From Cymbidium sinense (Eukaryota; Streptophyta; Magnoliopsida; Asparagales; Orchidaceae), in NCBI GenBank assembly GCA_021442155.1, contig CM038214.1, forward strand, positions 55,274,514 to 55,338,513: a stretch of DNA of 64,000 nucleotides, in the 5' to 3' direction. Each line of letters starts with the position of its first letter. Position 1 is the stretch's first letter. The notes below the pieces were generated by a model, which was not told the origin of the DNA, did not search any database, and worked only from the letters and a program-made list of their open reading frames with translations. This document shows, in pieces, positions 48,325 to 62,230 of the stretch. A program made the position numbers and the translations under genes.

Positions 48325-50480
48325 ATCGTGAAGACAACAACAACAATAGAATTAGGTGGGTCAACAGGCAAGTTCCATTGTTTGGTATATCAATTCAATT
48401 ATCTAATCGTTATTTATATCTTAACCAAAGTCTTTTAAAATATCATTCTTACTTGTAAAAGAATCTAAATCTTCTCTTCTCTAATGATATGTGGAAACCA
48501 TTTAAAATTCTAGTCTTGTCTAATTTACTCCACTTTTTAGAACATACTCATTTTGCATTCATCTCAAGTAAAAGAAACTATATCCTAAACAATGAGTCTT
48601 ATCTTTCTTTATTACAATCGCACCATAAGTCATTGGTCTTCTATTCTTATAAAATTTTTCTTAAGTTTAAATTCTTTTCATCACATAATGTAATGATTTT
48701 CAACCATAAAATACTATCTCTAAAATTTTGATCATTTGACATGACTTATCAGCACTCTTATTAATGACTTGATCGTCAAAATTTGTATTTACTAAAACCA
48801 CAACTAAAATTACACTCCATATATTCTTTAGATCTACTTGAAACCTTTTCAAGTTGATCCATAAATCAAGTTTTGGACTTCTAGTCTTAAACAAAGAAGA
48901 ATGTCATGAACATACACCAAGGTACATCTTCTTGTAAATGCCTAAAGCATCCATAACTAAGTAAAAGATCTTAATGTTGATCCTTGTAATCCAATAATAA
49001 AATATTTTGTGATCCTCATGTGTTTGGACAATACTTTCAGTATACATATCCTTAATACAAATAATACTATTAACTCTTTGTTAGAATCTCAAAGAACATC
49101 TCTTGAGACTTTATCATAAACTTTTCTAAATCAATAAATATCATATATGTAGATCCTTCTTACTTTCTCTGTATCAACTCTTAACAAATGTATAGCATCC
49201 ATAGTAGATCTACTATGAAATATGATTGTCGAAACTTAGATCACATTTTTTATGCTCAATTTCTCTCCATAATTTTTAATGTATGGCACATTAACTTAAT
49301 TTCTATAATTTTTTATTTGTCATTTATTCTTAAATATGAGGATAATAATCTTTCTCACTCATTCTTTTAGTCTTTAAAATAACATTAGATTGTAAATAAA
49401 TTCCTTGATCTCTAACATTTTTTTATTGGAATGTATCCTTTTATTTTCCACATTTCATTTTCTTTAAACCTTCACTAACTTGATTTACTATTATAGAAAT
49501 GAAATTCTATTATTTAGTATTAAGGTTCTTTAAAATCAATTGTACTTTCATTTTGAAAGTTTATCAAATATCTCATCCACTATTTTTAAATATCTTTTTT
49601 AAGAAAAGCTTTATTATTTTAATGATGATTAAGTCTTTTCTTTTCTCTTTGTTTGGTAACTTATGTCATTTCACTTCTTTGGTATCTAATATTGTATAAA
49701 TCCAAAAAATTTAAATTTTTTTGAACATATATTTAGAATCTCTAGATTTTATCTTTTTTCTGAAATTTTACATCTAAACCAAGTTTTATAACAATGTCTT
49801 ATTTTATCTTTTGCTCATCACATATTCTTATTAAGAAGCTTTCCTTGATTCTCCAAAAATCTTTGAACTAATTTTTGATATTTTTTGCATGTTAGCATCT
49901 TTATGAAAAACTAATATCTTGTAAGCTCTTAAAAATATTTTTATTTGTGTTCTTTAATTGAATAATCCAAATAATTTAGTTTATTTTTCTCTTTTTTTTT
50001 AAAATCTAAAATAATAATTATGTTGTCTTAAAATTTCACTTGGTATGACTTACAATCTTTTACAATTTAATCTATTTTCTCAAAATAATATCAATTTTTA
50101 GATCCATTTTTATAAGTAATAATATGTTATCTCTTTTCTTAAAAGTATAATTAAATCGTAATAAAAAAAAATAATATAGTCTGCCTTCTTAATTTAGTAC
50201 TCAAATAAAAATGCATGAATCTTTTAAAATCTTCTTCTTTTCTGCATGTCGTTTTAAATCTCCTCCAATAAATCTTTTCTTGAGGAATCATTTGTATTAA
50301 TCCCTCTAATTCGTTCCAAATTTTTTCACTCGCTCACTTGAGAGCGTACTTATAACATTGATAATCTTAGTATCAATGATAATCTTTAAATTTATAATTC
50401 TATCTCACATCATTAATACTAATAACATTATCCTTCAAACTTTTTATCTATAATCACCCTACACCATTTCTAGTTCTACT
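48325..50480 (-). mobile_element. RTE-type LINE copy, heavily decayed
   Basis: Starts at (ACAACA)n near 48334 followed by TAGAATTAGGTGGGTCAAC, the diverged 3' end seen in the other copies. Minus-strand text around 48900-49200 aligns with the reverse transcriptase region (AGAATGTCATGAACATACAC for the FADD box area, TCTTTGTTAGAATCTC... for the next box). Many deletions. It extends at least to about 50200. Confidence 0.7.
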
Positions 50481-51950
50481 TTTACAGAATAAAGTTTAAA
50501 ACCTAATATCAATCTTGGCCTTCTCACCATTTAGTTTGAACACATAAAATGTTATCTTTCTATGAACCATAATATATATTAATTCCATTAATTTACACAA
50601 TAAGAGTACATATTCAAGATCTAACCTAATTCTGGTTCATGGACTAACTTTGCCGCATCCGTCAAAATGTGGGAACTTTATTTAACATGCATGCCATATC
50701 TAGCACATTTTTCATTTGTATTAAGCTAGCTGCTTAGACAATACTTCTGATGATTTAAAGGATTCATGTCATGATTATTTGACAAATTTCTGTTTATTAA
50801 ATGCTCCACTTTTTGCATGGTTTTGGGACCGATGGTAGTGTTAGATGCGTGAAGCAAAGTTAAAAAAATATTCTTTTGAAAAACACATCTAAAATATGTA
50901 ATGAATCCCAAGTAATAACTCTGATGACCAGAATTGGAGCTTCAAATTAAATTGAAAAAAGCATCTACATTTACAAGGACAAGATTATATATTCAACGCA
51001 ACCCAAACATACAGTTTTGAGAGCCTCTTGCAGTGAGTATTCCAGTTTTAAAAAAAAATCAATGAATTATTCGACCCCAACATGGAGTTTACCACAATTT
51101 CCAACTTGTTTATTATGATGATGTTGATACTCAAAGGCAGAAACAATTGCAAGTCTTCTTTATGTCCTTGCTTGTGCATTCAAAGTCAAACTAGCACAAA
51201 ACAAATGAATACTAGGAAAAAACAGTTAATTTCTTCTAATGTTTGATGTAGGTAGCATATAAATCAACATAGGCCTAGCTGATAATGTTAAACTCAACCG
51301 AATAACTAGTTTCAATCTAGAAGTAAAGCACTCCTAAATCCTAATATCAAAGGATCTATACTAACCATTCCATATAAGCCTGACCACATTTTAAAAGGCA
51401 AAGATGAAGTGATAAATCCTACCATATAAATAATAAAGTTTAAAACAAAGGACAAAAAAAGAAAAATGAAATTCCCATATGCTTAGAAATCTCACAACAA
51501 ACAGGGGACGTGCACAATTTTTTGTTGACAAACACAACAATTACTGCTAAACTAGAGAATACGTAGTTCATTCCTGCTGTTGGAATGCACAGTTCATTAT
51601 TACTGTTGGAATACAACACCAGATACATCTGACTAACTACACCTTATAGAATTCGGCTGAAAATTTTCATAAATATTGCTACTAAAAGAGAAAGGTCTCC
51701 AAAATGCTATAGCCACCATACCATACTAGCAAGCCTTTTGCTATATCTTACATTAAAAATTAGAAAAAAAAACTTTTTATAGAAAATCATATGCTAATAT
51801 TGTTTTCAAAGTTCACTACTCACAAGATATAAGCTAGGTATAAATCAAAAGTATAGTAATGAATTACTGATTAAATTTACACGGAAAATTGATTAAAGAT
51901 TCAACAAAAGAAATAATCAATGAAAAATCAATGTTACATGAAAGTGCAAA
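50481..51950. other. Intergenic DNA without recognisable features
   Basis: No calpain-type or other coding exon was found here, although this is where the rest of the DEK1 copy would be expected. Confidence 0.5.
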
Positions 51951-54900
51951 CCTCCTTTTTTGGACTTTGATGGTTATTTCCAGAGCTTTCATACTCTTTT
52001 CGTGGAAACCAAAAGCCATAACCATTACGAATCCATAATCATAATTCCTTACAATTAACTGGTAATATAAGAAAGCAAACACGCAGATTCTAGAAGACTT
52101 AAAATGGATTTTATAGAAACTTAATTTAGCAGTAAATCTACCTAAGAATAAGAAACGATAGAAGTAGCATGCCACCATTGTTTGTTTGATAACTCATAGG
52201 TCTCAAAAACTTAAATTAAAAATGATATATGCTCTAAACAATGAAGTTCTTTCTTAGAGAGAGAGAGAAAGAGAAGCAAAATTGCAAACCAAATCATTCC
52301 AATTTAAAATTAAAACACTTCCATTCAAGGCTCAATAGCAAACAAACTAAGTCAATCCAATAAAGATGATACTCCTTACAAGCCAAAATAACATGACTTC
52401 ATTTCTTAGCAATTAATAAAGACATTGGCTCGTCAAAGCAAACTGAGGCAGGATCAGAGAACTAAACTGCCAAGGTTAAAATCGACATATGAAATCAAAG
52501 AATCAAGCCAAGTCAAGAAAAGAAATAAAAAATATTAGAGAATATCATAAGCATGATAACAAAAAAATCGAACTTTCAACAATTGCAGACCTTCAAATCG
52601 ACACCATTTACCTTGTCATTATGTCATTATTTCAAGGAATATCAGGAACCACTATAAAATCACTGATGGAAACAAAATACAGATTTTGAAATTGTTGGTC
52701 TACTAAGTTGTCAAACCTAGCATTTGGTTACCACCATCAGGGATTAAACAAATTGAATGCCATTAAGTGTTCACTATCAATTTTATCTTGATGACTCAAT
52801 CAATCAAAATGAAGCTCAACAAATCAAATTTATTCACACAAATCTACAACATAGAGTATTTTGATACTTCCCTAGTTGCTAAACTTAATACCATCCAAAT
52901 TCTATTATTCAGAGCCATCAATTAAGAATTGACTATGCATGTTGAATGTTCATGCATTATTCGATCGTTGAAGACTTTATTGATGACAGGAAATCAACCT
53001 CAAGATATTGCATTTTTGTTGGAAGTAACCATGTGGTTAAGAAATATAAGAAACATTTGTTTCACTTGATGTAATATCTAATACTTAGATTGAATACAAA
53101 ACTATATCCCACTCAACATGCGAAATAATGCAAGACTTTTAGTTGAGTTTGATTCTCCAATTACTCACCCTATGGCATTAAATTATGGCAACCGTAACAT
53201 CATCTATGTTGTCAAACTCTAAATTTAATAAACAAACCAAATATATTTAAATTGATTTCCTTCAAGATGTTGTGCTAACCAGCAAATTAAACATGCATTT
53301 CTATTTAGAAATAGCTGATATTGTTATAAAAATTTAAACAATTACCTTTTCTCATTTATGTAACATGCTACAACAAAGTCATACATACAATCTAGCACAA
53401 GCAATGTTAGTGTAAAGCTATGTTAAATAGAAAAGTTATCTCTAATTGAAGAGTGTGATATGCTATCTTGGCTGAATCTAAGACATTTAATTTTTTCCCC
53501 TATCATAAAAAAGAAAATCTCTATTTATTAATACTCAAGATTTTCCTCTCAAACAAACCTAATTAGTTTAAAAAAAGTAACCTTACAATCAAGAGCTCAA
53601 AACAATAATCAACTTCCTAGTCATTTCCATTAACAGGTTATAATGTGAGTTGCTACAAGTAGATTTTGTACTTTCATTACATCTTAGGTTTGCAAAGGTA
53701 AAAACAAAGCTATGAGTTGATTTCATCAATTAGCTTTACATCAAGTAATAATTTGGTCACAAAGAAAAAGAACCAAAATAAAAAAGAGCGGTGACTAAAT
53801 GCATTCCTCCACCTGTTCCTAAAAAATTATAAACTCAACATTATACAGTACTTTACAAGGCATAATTATGTGAAGTGTTTGATTACCACTTCTTAATTAA
53901 TGGTATTACAATGTCCACCACACACGATATGAATTTTCATGATCTTCTCGATTAGTCTCAATAGTCATTAGGCTAAAGCATATATGTCAAAACAAGCGAA
54001 CAATTAGAAGCTAGATTAGAACAAATATCAATGATATTTGTGTTCTATCAGAGAGAAAGTCAAATTGAGAGACTATCAAATATGTTATGGTTACCTTGCA
54101 ACAATAAAATAAAAAAAATAAAAAAAATGATTATAAATTTCTTTCTTAATGTCACATGAACATCTACGTAAAGATAAGTGAAAGAGGAGCTATAGCTAAT
54201 CAGCAGATATGTCTTTCCAACAGATAGGAACTTTCAAAAGACAACAAGATGCTACTAAACCAACCCTAAGGATTCGAAAAAGTGCAGATGACGACCTATC
54301 ACAAAGCATACATAAAATCAATAACATACATATTGAAGAAATCAAAATAAACTGATTTTTAGTAAAAGAAATTGTCATACCTCAAAATGAGAGAGGAGGC
54401 CAACAATTGTGATGAAAAGCCAAGCAATAAATCCATACTGATAATCAAAGAACAAGATAAAAACAATGTTATACTTCTAACAAATTTATATTCAAATATA
54501 TAATGAAATGGATCAACAAAAACATAAAATGAATAGCAACAATGATCCAAGAAAATAATACAAGAATTGTGATGCACCGACACTTCACTATAGAGTGGTA
54601 TGTAATATCCAATATATATCAAATGTGAAGAAAGCTATGAAACGTGTCTGATAGGTGTCAAACATGCCTCTCATTTGTCCAATTTTAAAAAAAAAATCAA
54701 ACATGTGTCATAAAGAATAAAATTTAAAATTTGAATTTGATGATTTATGTTGTATCAAGCTTTTTTTATGCATTACTCTAAAAAATCATTAATGACTAGA
54801 TTTTTGTAAAGTTAATACTCAATTACTTATTATTTTTATTATATGAATATTTTACATAATTTCTTAGTCTTTTTCTACCCACTATCAGGATTTATGGATA

Positions 54901-55590
54901 ATCATAAATCTTTTATTTTTTTATTCTTAAATAACATTTTTTCATCCATATAAATTTAAAATTTTCCAACTCATTTCATGTTTATTTAATTTATAAAAAT
55001 ATTATATATTATTTAAAATTTAAAAGTTTTAATAATGATATTTAAAATGCATGTTTGTGTCCTAAATTTCAAAAATAATCATGTCCTCTGTCCATATCTT
55101 ATAGTGTTGATATCAATGCATCCTATTATAAGAAATAATGAAAGTCACATTTGTATGAGTTTCAATGTCTCAAAACTAAATAAATAAATCAATTAAAAAT
55201 CCTCTGGAGTCAATAAATATGATGATTTATCTTTGGCTCATTTTTGGAACTCCCTCTAATACATTTGAGGATGTACATGTAAATATTCATAATCTGAAAC
55301 ATGCTAACTTGATGAACTCTAACATTCTCCAACCTATAGCTTACAACTGGTTTAGTGTATTGTCGACCACAGCCTTACCCAGTGTTATATAGCACTTATA
55401 AAGATTGTTCAATACTAGTGGTGATGACTTCCAGACGTTGACAATATCTTTAACAGAAATTCTTTGGCAACTTAAAGAATCACTTTTCTACTCATTTTTA
55501 ATCTCATGGCTTGTCACCATTAACAAAACTAATTAAAATCCTTAAAAACATGCATAAGAATATATGCCTACATGGGGGGTTTTTAAATTT

Positions 55591-55637
55591 CTCACTCACA
55601 CCTCACACCTCACACCTCACACCTCACACCTCACACC
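55591..55637. repeat. (CTCACAC)n minisatellite
   Basis: About six tandem copies of a seven-base unit in an intron of the DEK1 pseudogene. Confidence 0.92.
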
Positions 55638-56192
55638 AAAACTCTGTTCAATGCGTTACCAGTTAATTGTTTTCTGAAATGAAGTGTCCTTTAACAAGCC
55701 AGAGAAAACTCAATTTTTCCCAAAATATAAAAAACAGCCAAATAAAAAACTGCATTTTATAGCATTTTACCTTGCGTGGCTTTGAAGTCATGGCCATATC
55801 CTCAGCTTGTAAAGACCACAGGAAGGCCAACACTGAACAAACTACTGGTGAGAGGAGCAGAACAGACAAGCCAAATTCAAACTGCGACAATGAAGTTCTT
55901 AAACTATTTCAAACATGTGATAACTGACAGAAATTAAAAAAAATTAAAAAAATGAAAAAAGTAAAAAAAACAGAAAAGAGTCCAATGACCTGCTCATGGG
56001 TGGCATTAATTAATTTAATGGCTTTGGGTTTATATACCGCAACAATTACTGTCTCCACGATGAAAACTAATGTTAAAACAATCCAGGTACGCTGTGGAGT
56101 ACTGGCTAATTGATTCAATACAAATCTAGAAATATTCAGCAAGCTCCCCAACCCATCCCGTCTCAACTCTTCTGACATGGAAGTTTGATTGG

Positions 56193-56270
56193 GTAAAGGT
56201 CACATCCACTCTTATCTGAAACTTCAGCGATGGTAAGGTCACATCCACTATATCTGAAACTTCAGTGATG
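56193..56270. repeat. Small tandem duplication inside the large DEK1 exon
   Basis: GGTCACATCCACT...ATCTGAAACTTCAG.GATG occurs at 56193-56232 and again at 56233-56270. It lies in the loop-coding exon and shifts the reading frame. Confidence 0.9.
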
Positions 56271-58079
56271 TCATCAAAAGTACATGATGGTCTCTTTCTG
56301 CATCTAAACTGCTTCGTTGCAGTAATGACAAAATCCTAGGATCCAGACTCTTTTCCTTCAAAAGTACCGCAAAATGTGGATCCAAGCCTTTGTCCTGAAG
56401 TAAATCAGCTAATTCATGGTCCCCAAGCACCCCTTTTCTTTTCAACATTGATGTAATCCTGGGATCATTTAACCTATCCTGAAGTACTAGAGCTAAATTA
56501 AGATCCAATGTGTGCTGATTTGTTAAGTTTGTGCAGGAACTGTTGGATTCACAACTTTGGCTTTCCAAGCAGCTACTAGAACATACAATGAGAGCTACAA
56601 GAATTGCTGCGCAGTGTTACACTTGGTCCTCCACCATCTATGCTCTTTTCAATATTAATAGCTTCACGGTAACTACTGGCACGAGCCAAAAGCACATTTG
56701 AATTATTGCTATCACCAACACAATGAGAGTTGTTTCTAGACATGGCTTCAATAGCATTACAATGTTGTCCTCCTTCCACGCTGCTGCTACATCTCTTAAC
56801 GCTAGAACCACAACCTTCAGAAGAGCTAGAGGAGCTGCTTTGTCCTTTCCACCAGAACCCTTTTCTCAACCGAATCACAGTACTCCGCAGGGCATCTTTC
56901 CTTGCAACCAACGGGTTCAGAAAAGACAGATGATGAGAAACAGCAGCACCCAATAACACAGATGCCACAACAGCATAACAAGCACAATGTCCCAAATACC
57001 TAAAAATATACACAAAATGTTACAAATGAAACTTAATGATGCAATATATATACAGAAGGGTGGAGGAACAAATAAAGAGCTAACACAAACCAATAATGAA
57101 CCCCAAAGCAGATAAGAAAAATCCGAGATGTCCCAGCAACAAAGAGCACCATAAATTGATTTCTGAGAAGCTTAAACCCAAGCAAACAAGCTCCCATATT
57201 CCAGTCTGACACCAATAAAAGAGAAACAATTAAAATATATGAATAAAACTACCTTAAATCGGACAATACATAAACTCAATATAGGTTGTCATACCAAGAA
57301 CAATCACAGCAGCAGATGTGATTGCACCCAACCAATGTTCCTCGTTTGCAGTCAAACCATACAATAGGGAGTACACAAAAAGTACAACCAGTGATCCAAG
57401 GTAAAGAAGGACAAGATGCAAAACCTAAGAAAAGTTGTAATAGCCGCGTTATCTCAAATAATTTAGCAAAATATTAAATATCTGGTAGGTTGGATACTTT
57501 TAGGACAAGTTCCTATTAATTGACAAGAACTAATATTAAAGCAAACATATTAGAGAACAATTGTTCCTCCAAAAAACTAATAAATATATTTAAATTTGAA
57601 CGAACAAGAAAATTTTAGAAAATTAAACCACCTGCTGGACTTTCGCATTTGTATATCATTTGGATCAGGTGGCTCAGGCGAGCAAGTGAAAGGACCCACC
57701 TCAATGCAATCAGAATATGCAAACTTATATGACCTCATTACATATTCATCGACATCTAATCCAGTTCCTGTACCCATAAAGTTAGCATCACGAAAAAAGA
57801 AGAAGAATAAATTTAATTTTCATGGAACAAGCATGAATATGGAACGCTTCTGAAAAAAGAAAAAAAAAGAAAAAAAATTCATTTCCATTAAAAACCATTT
57901 TGCAGATAAAAAGTAAATTGATTGCTAATATTATTGCTGACACACCAAAAAAAAATCCAGATGGTGAATAACGCTCAACAGCACTCACACCAGCTGTAAC
58001 ATAAACAGCTCAAAGCTCATACGGGCAAAGAAGATACCGCCAATAGGAGAAGGTAAGCAACCGTCCCTACACACGAAGG

Positions 58080-59640
58080 AACAATAAGTCAAAATATAAT
58101 TCTCCATGTTCTAATGAAATAAGTATTATGATGCTCAAATAATAATGGAAGTCAATAGAACACAAATCATGATCAAAACTGCAGAAAAGGTTTCATGAAA
58201 AAAAGAGTATATCCTAATTGTTTGAAAACTATTTCAGAAATATGTTTTGGCTTTAATCAATAGAAGGTCAATTTGACCAGAAGTAGGTGGTGGTGTAATT
58301 CATTTTTAACTCATGAATGATCTAAATAATTTGAAATGATAAAGAAAGAGAGAGTGAGTTGGAGAACAAAATAGAAGTGCTTCAGAACTGAATCCTGATT
58401 TCCTTTGGCAATTACAATTGAATTTCTTGTATAGAGCCGTTAAATTTTGTAGGGTAACTAACAGAAGCAGCTGAAAACCCTATCCCCAATATCTAATATA
58501 AACTCAATAAGTGATTAGATGCGGGCTGAATAAACCAGTCAAGAATGAAATTGCAAAGTAAAGCTATCAACACTTATTGTCTTATCCCAAAATCCCTTAG
58601 ACCACCTGCACATCCAAGTGCTAAGGCTTTTCAGCATCAAAAGAAGAAAGAAACAAAAAAGTGAGAAGAAGTGAGTAGTATTATTTACTTTTAAACCTCT
58701 GCTTCAATCTTACTTCATGACTTCAATTAACAATCAATATGAAAACAAACAATTGCCAAGAATCAATGCCTCTTATGATACTCATGCTTACATGAAATAA
58801 ACAGCAGATTTGGGATTAAAAAAAAATCAGGTTCTGCGGCACACCAACATAGAATTTTTTAATAAACACATCAGCTCTACAAAATGACATCAGCTATATC
58901 ATTCAAAACTTAGCTTAACAGGACATTAATGCTCAAATTGCAAAAATGTACAACTCTAGTGCAGGAATAAAAGATCCAGAGGTTCCACAATTCAAATTTG
59001 TTGCATGCATCTTATCTTATATACTTTCCACCTTATCTTACGTGAAAAGTTGAAATATCTTGGGTACGCTTGCAGTAGTAATGGGGAAGAATGGGTAAGG
59101 GGAAACACATTGGGTTGCCTCGCAAAGCTTTTTGCATGCAACTTCCTTTTTGAAAAACACAAATCATACCAATTGACCAACTACCAAGCCGTTATTTCTT
59201 ATAACTACTCATTCCACCAATTGATTAGATTCCTCGCATCTCACCAGTAACTCTTACAGAATGTTGAGACACATTTTGCAAAATAACAGGTACACAATCG
59301 CGCTAGACTAAAAAAGCAAAAGAAAGAAAAAAAAAGTTTAAGCTCTACTGCCAGAAAGAACTTTTCAACTACAAAAAAAATATTTCCACAGTGTCGCACC
59401 CCCAAATTTCTAACCCATCTATCCACAAAATTAACATATTATCCATGAATATAAAACCAATTTTTCCAGTGCAGTATTGAAGAGGTTGGTACAATCACTT
59501 TCTAGAAAATGAATGTACTAGCAAGTGATGCATTAGAAACAAATGTATTTGATGTACTTGCTACGCATTGATTATTCACTAATATCCTAAGTAACCTAAC
59601 AATGGTAGCATACAAGAATAAACAATATGAAAAGCATCAT
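58080..59640. other. DNA between the DEK1 pseudogene and the LTR element, no gene seen
   Basis: I looked on the minus strand for the missing N-terminal DEK1 exons (Trp-rich first membrane segments) and found none. AT-rich, no element recognised. Confidence 0.45.
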
Positions 59641-59644
59641 GCAA

Positions 59645-59860
59645 AATGCCATCTCTTACTATCGGAACAAACATGAGGCCACAGCACAGTGGAGCTGCAC
59701 AAAAAAGAACAAGGACTACGAAGGGCTAACGTAAGGCAAGAGGTTCCATCAATTGTGAATTCTTCAGATGATGACATGTGTGCATAGATCATTCAAGAAC
59801 AGATAATCAATAGGACCGTCACAAACACTGGGATACATAGGGAAAGCCTTCTCCTTTACA
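59645..59860 (-). other. Coding-like segment of unknown origin
   Basis: On the minus strand, 59860 to 59645 gives a hydrophobic stretch (LCIPVFVTVLLIICS), a stop, then an open run starting MSSSEEFTIDGTSCLTLALR and ending at TGA. I do not recognise it. It could be a relic exon of an unrelated gene or chance. Confidence 0.2.
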
Positions 59861-59897
59861 CTAAACAATTTGTACAGTTCCAACATAGGATTGATAT

Positions 59898-61246
59898 TGA
59901 TATGAATCCATATCCCCAAATCAACAAAAGAAACAAAAGAGATAGAACAAGGCCAAGTTGGCTAAAGCACTTCACAAATATATCCAAAATATAACATCAA
60001 CAGAGAGTAAGTTACATGCTCAGACCAGAGAGAGTGAAAATTACAATTATAAAAATAAATATAACAGCTTTTACAACAACAAGATAATATCCAAAGGAAC
60101 AGCCTGTCCTAAATACAAGATATATGAAACAGTTCAGAATCAAAATCCCACAGATTACAACTTACTTACAGAGGAATAATACACATCAGAAACCAAGATG
60201 AGCAACAGAGAGCATAACAAGAATAATGACCATGAACCAACACTAGATGGCGAATAATGAGGGAGGTGCTATTTCCAGATTAAAGCCTACAATAATATCC
60301 AGAGACAGAAATCATGCAAATACTAACAGCAACATTAAACTAAACCAACAGAAGCCATATCCGAGCTGAAAGTAAATCCATAAATAATAAAAAGAAGGAT
60401 GCTCGATAGCAAAAAAAACAAGAAGATTAGTAAGAAGATAAATGATTACTCATACCTCAACGCCATAATGGTCAAGCAAGTTTGATAATATCAGTAAAGT
60501 AACAACTTGTAACAGAAAGTAGTTAGGCTTGCATAGATAGCTCAGATCCAAGCTAAAAAAGGTAAAACAGAAAGTATAAATAGAGATCAGAAGCCAAACA
60601 GAAAGGAATCAAGAATTTCAGAAAGAAACTTATCTTCTTCAGTCTCCTCTTCTTCTCTTCCTCCTACGCATCTTTCCTCTTGGTTTTCCTCATCGAAAAC
60701 CACCGTTCTTCATCGGAGAACCTAGGTTTCTCCTCCGATCCCAGCCGCACCCACCTTTTCCCTCTCAGGAGCGACGACGGCTCGAATGGTCGAAGGAAAC
60801 GAAACAAAATCCCTGATTAAGGAAAACTTCCTCTAGAAGCTTCATCCCACGGCCCAGAAACCGCCATACTAACCCAATCAAGGGTTCAGATTCATTCCAG
60901 GGAGCACAGAACAAGGCAAGGAATCAAGCCGCTCTGAAGGCAACGTGTGTAATCCACTAACGGCAGATAGGCATCAAGAACCGCATGATCCAAAACCAAA
61001 TCCAAGGGCAGATAAGAAACCAAGCAATCCGACGGCTCAAGATCAGTTCAAGAGAAACTCAATCCAAGTGATGAGATCCAACGGCCAAGAACAAAGGCGC
61101 TAATCCGCTCGTAAAGCACCGATAAATCTCCCCAATTAGAACGCCGGTTCAGACCACTCAGAGTGAGTCAACTCACTGAACCAACCCCATTCCCACCAAG
61201 CTGACACCAATTAGATCATCAACCAACCAACAATTAGAACATATCA
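59898..61246 (+). repeat. 5' LTR of the deleted Ty3/gypsy element
   Basis: About 1.35 kb with TATA box TATAAATAG at 60575-60583 and a pyrimidine-rich leader (TCTTCTTCAGTCTCCTCTTC region, about 60630). The end at ATATCA is estimated; the following TTGGTGCTTTGACTAC would be the primer-binding region. Confidence 0.8.
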
Positions 61247-61269
61247 TTGGTGCTTTGACTACAACACTT

Positions 61270-62230
61270 TAAAATGGCAGAAGGAACAAGACACACATCA
61301 AAACCCTAGAAGAATGTGTGATAAGGCTAAACAAAATAGAGGAGCAAATGTCCTCAATTTTTATGATATTAAATGAAGTTTCAAGAAGATTATCTTCTAT
61401 AGAAGAAAAATTGGAGAAAAATTCTCAAGAACAGCAAGAAAATCCAATCCTGTGTATGTACATCATCTCATACAGAATGTTATCCTCTAAATAGACCACA
61501 AACATAACAAAACATTAGACCTATTAAAGTAGATATGCCAAGGTTTAATGGAGACAATCCTAAAGGCTGGCTGTTCAAAATAGACCAGTACTTTCAATAT
61601 TACATTTTATCAAAAGAACAGAAGTTCATAATTGCCTCAGTTTACATGGATGGACCTGCACTTACGGTATCAATATATGCACTTAAATAATCATTGCATT
61701 CATGGACACAATTTAAAGAGATTATTCGAGATTTGGTCCCTCTTTATACAGAGATTTGAGAGGAGAATTAACTAAATTACAGCAGACAATAACAGTTCAG
61801 AACTTCTACAATGATTTTGAAGAACTAGCTAATCAAATTTCAGGCATTCCACTTGAATTTTTACAAAGCTGTTTTGAATCAGGGCTTAAACATGATATCA
61901 AGAGAGAAGAAAGAGCATTACAACCCGCCTGCAAAGAAGCATTTCAATTGGCCAAACTAATGAAAGATAGGCTGATGACATTCACATGACTAAACTACAA
62001 GATCCAATCTCCAAAGAAAACAACCTCAACAAGAACAACCCATACGCCTACTCCCACAAACACACCAATCAACACAAAGAACAATCAAAATAAATAGCCA
62101 ATAGCAATTCGATGACACCTACACAAATAGAAGAAAGAAGAAAGAAAGGATTGTGTTTCAATTGTGAGGAAAAATATCACAGAGGACATATATGTCAAGC
62201 TAAATTGTTTGCCTTCATGATGGTCAATGA
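61270..62230 (+). pseudogene. gag relic with retrotransposon gag domain and CCHC knuckle
   Basis: Begins near ATG 61274. Contains DMPRFNGDNPKGWLFKIDQY (about 61530-61590), a typical start of the retrotransposon gag domain, then a 77-codon open piece (61756-61989) with FYNDFEELANQISGIP, then the zinc knuckle. Stops interrupt it, so it probably does not make a full capsid protein. Confidence 0.8.

Larger units (their letters stand above)
51952..58066 (-). pseudogene. DEK1-like: Truncated DEK1 (phytocalpain) pseudogene, membrane-domain part only
   Basis: DEK1 is a large plasma-membrane calpain needed for epidermis and embryo development. Exons on the minus strand: 58066-57885, 57767-57632, 57424-57295, 57205-57091, 56999-55990, 55881-55771, 54437-54381 and a last one ending at 51952. 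Recognised text includes AVERYSPSGFFFGVSAI, GLDVDEYVMRSYKFAYSDCI, DWNMGACL, FVAGTSRIFLICFGVHYW, LNDPRITSMLKRKG, FIVETVIVAVYKPKAIKLIN and SLQAEDMAMTSKPRK. Breaks: frameshift near 58040; TGA at 58010-58012 in place of a Cys codon; donor after 57885 is GA, not GT; one base lost at the 57632/57424 junction; deletion and frameshift near 56580; 38-40-base duplication at 56193-56270; degraded last exon. The N-terminal exons and all protease exons are absent from the window. It must be a duplicate, unless the sequence is badly damaged. Confidence 0.9.

Noticed and set aside
52140..52180. Additional DEK1 exon with ATGGTGGCATGC (MVAC)
   Set aside because: The four matching residues are followed and preceded by unrelated text, so the match is too short to call.
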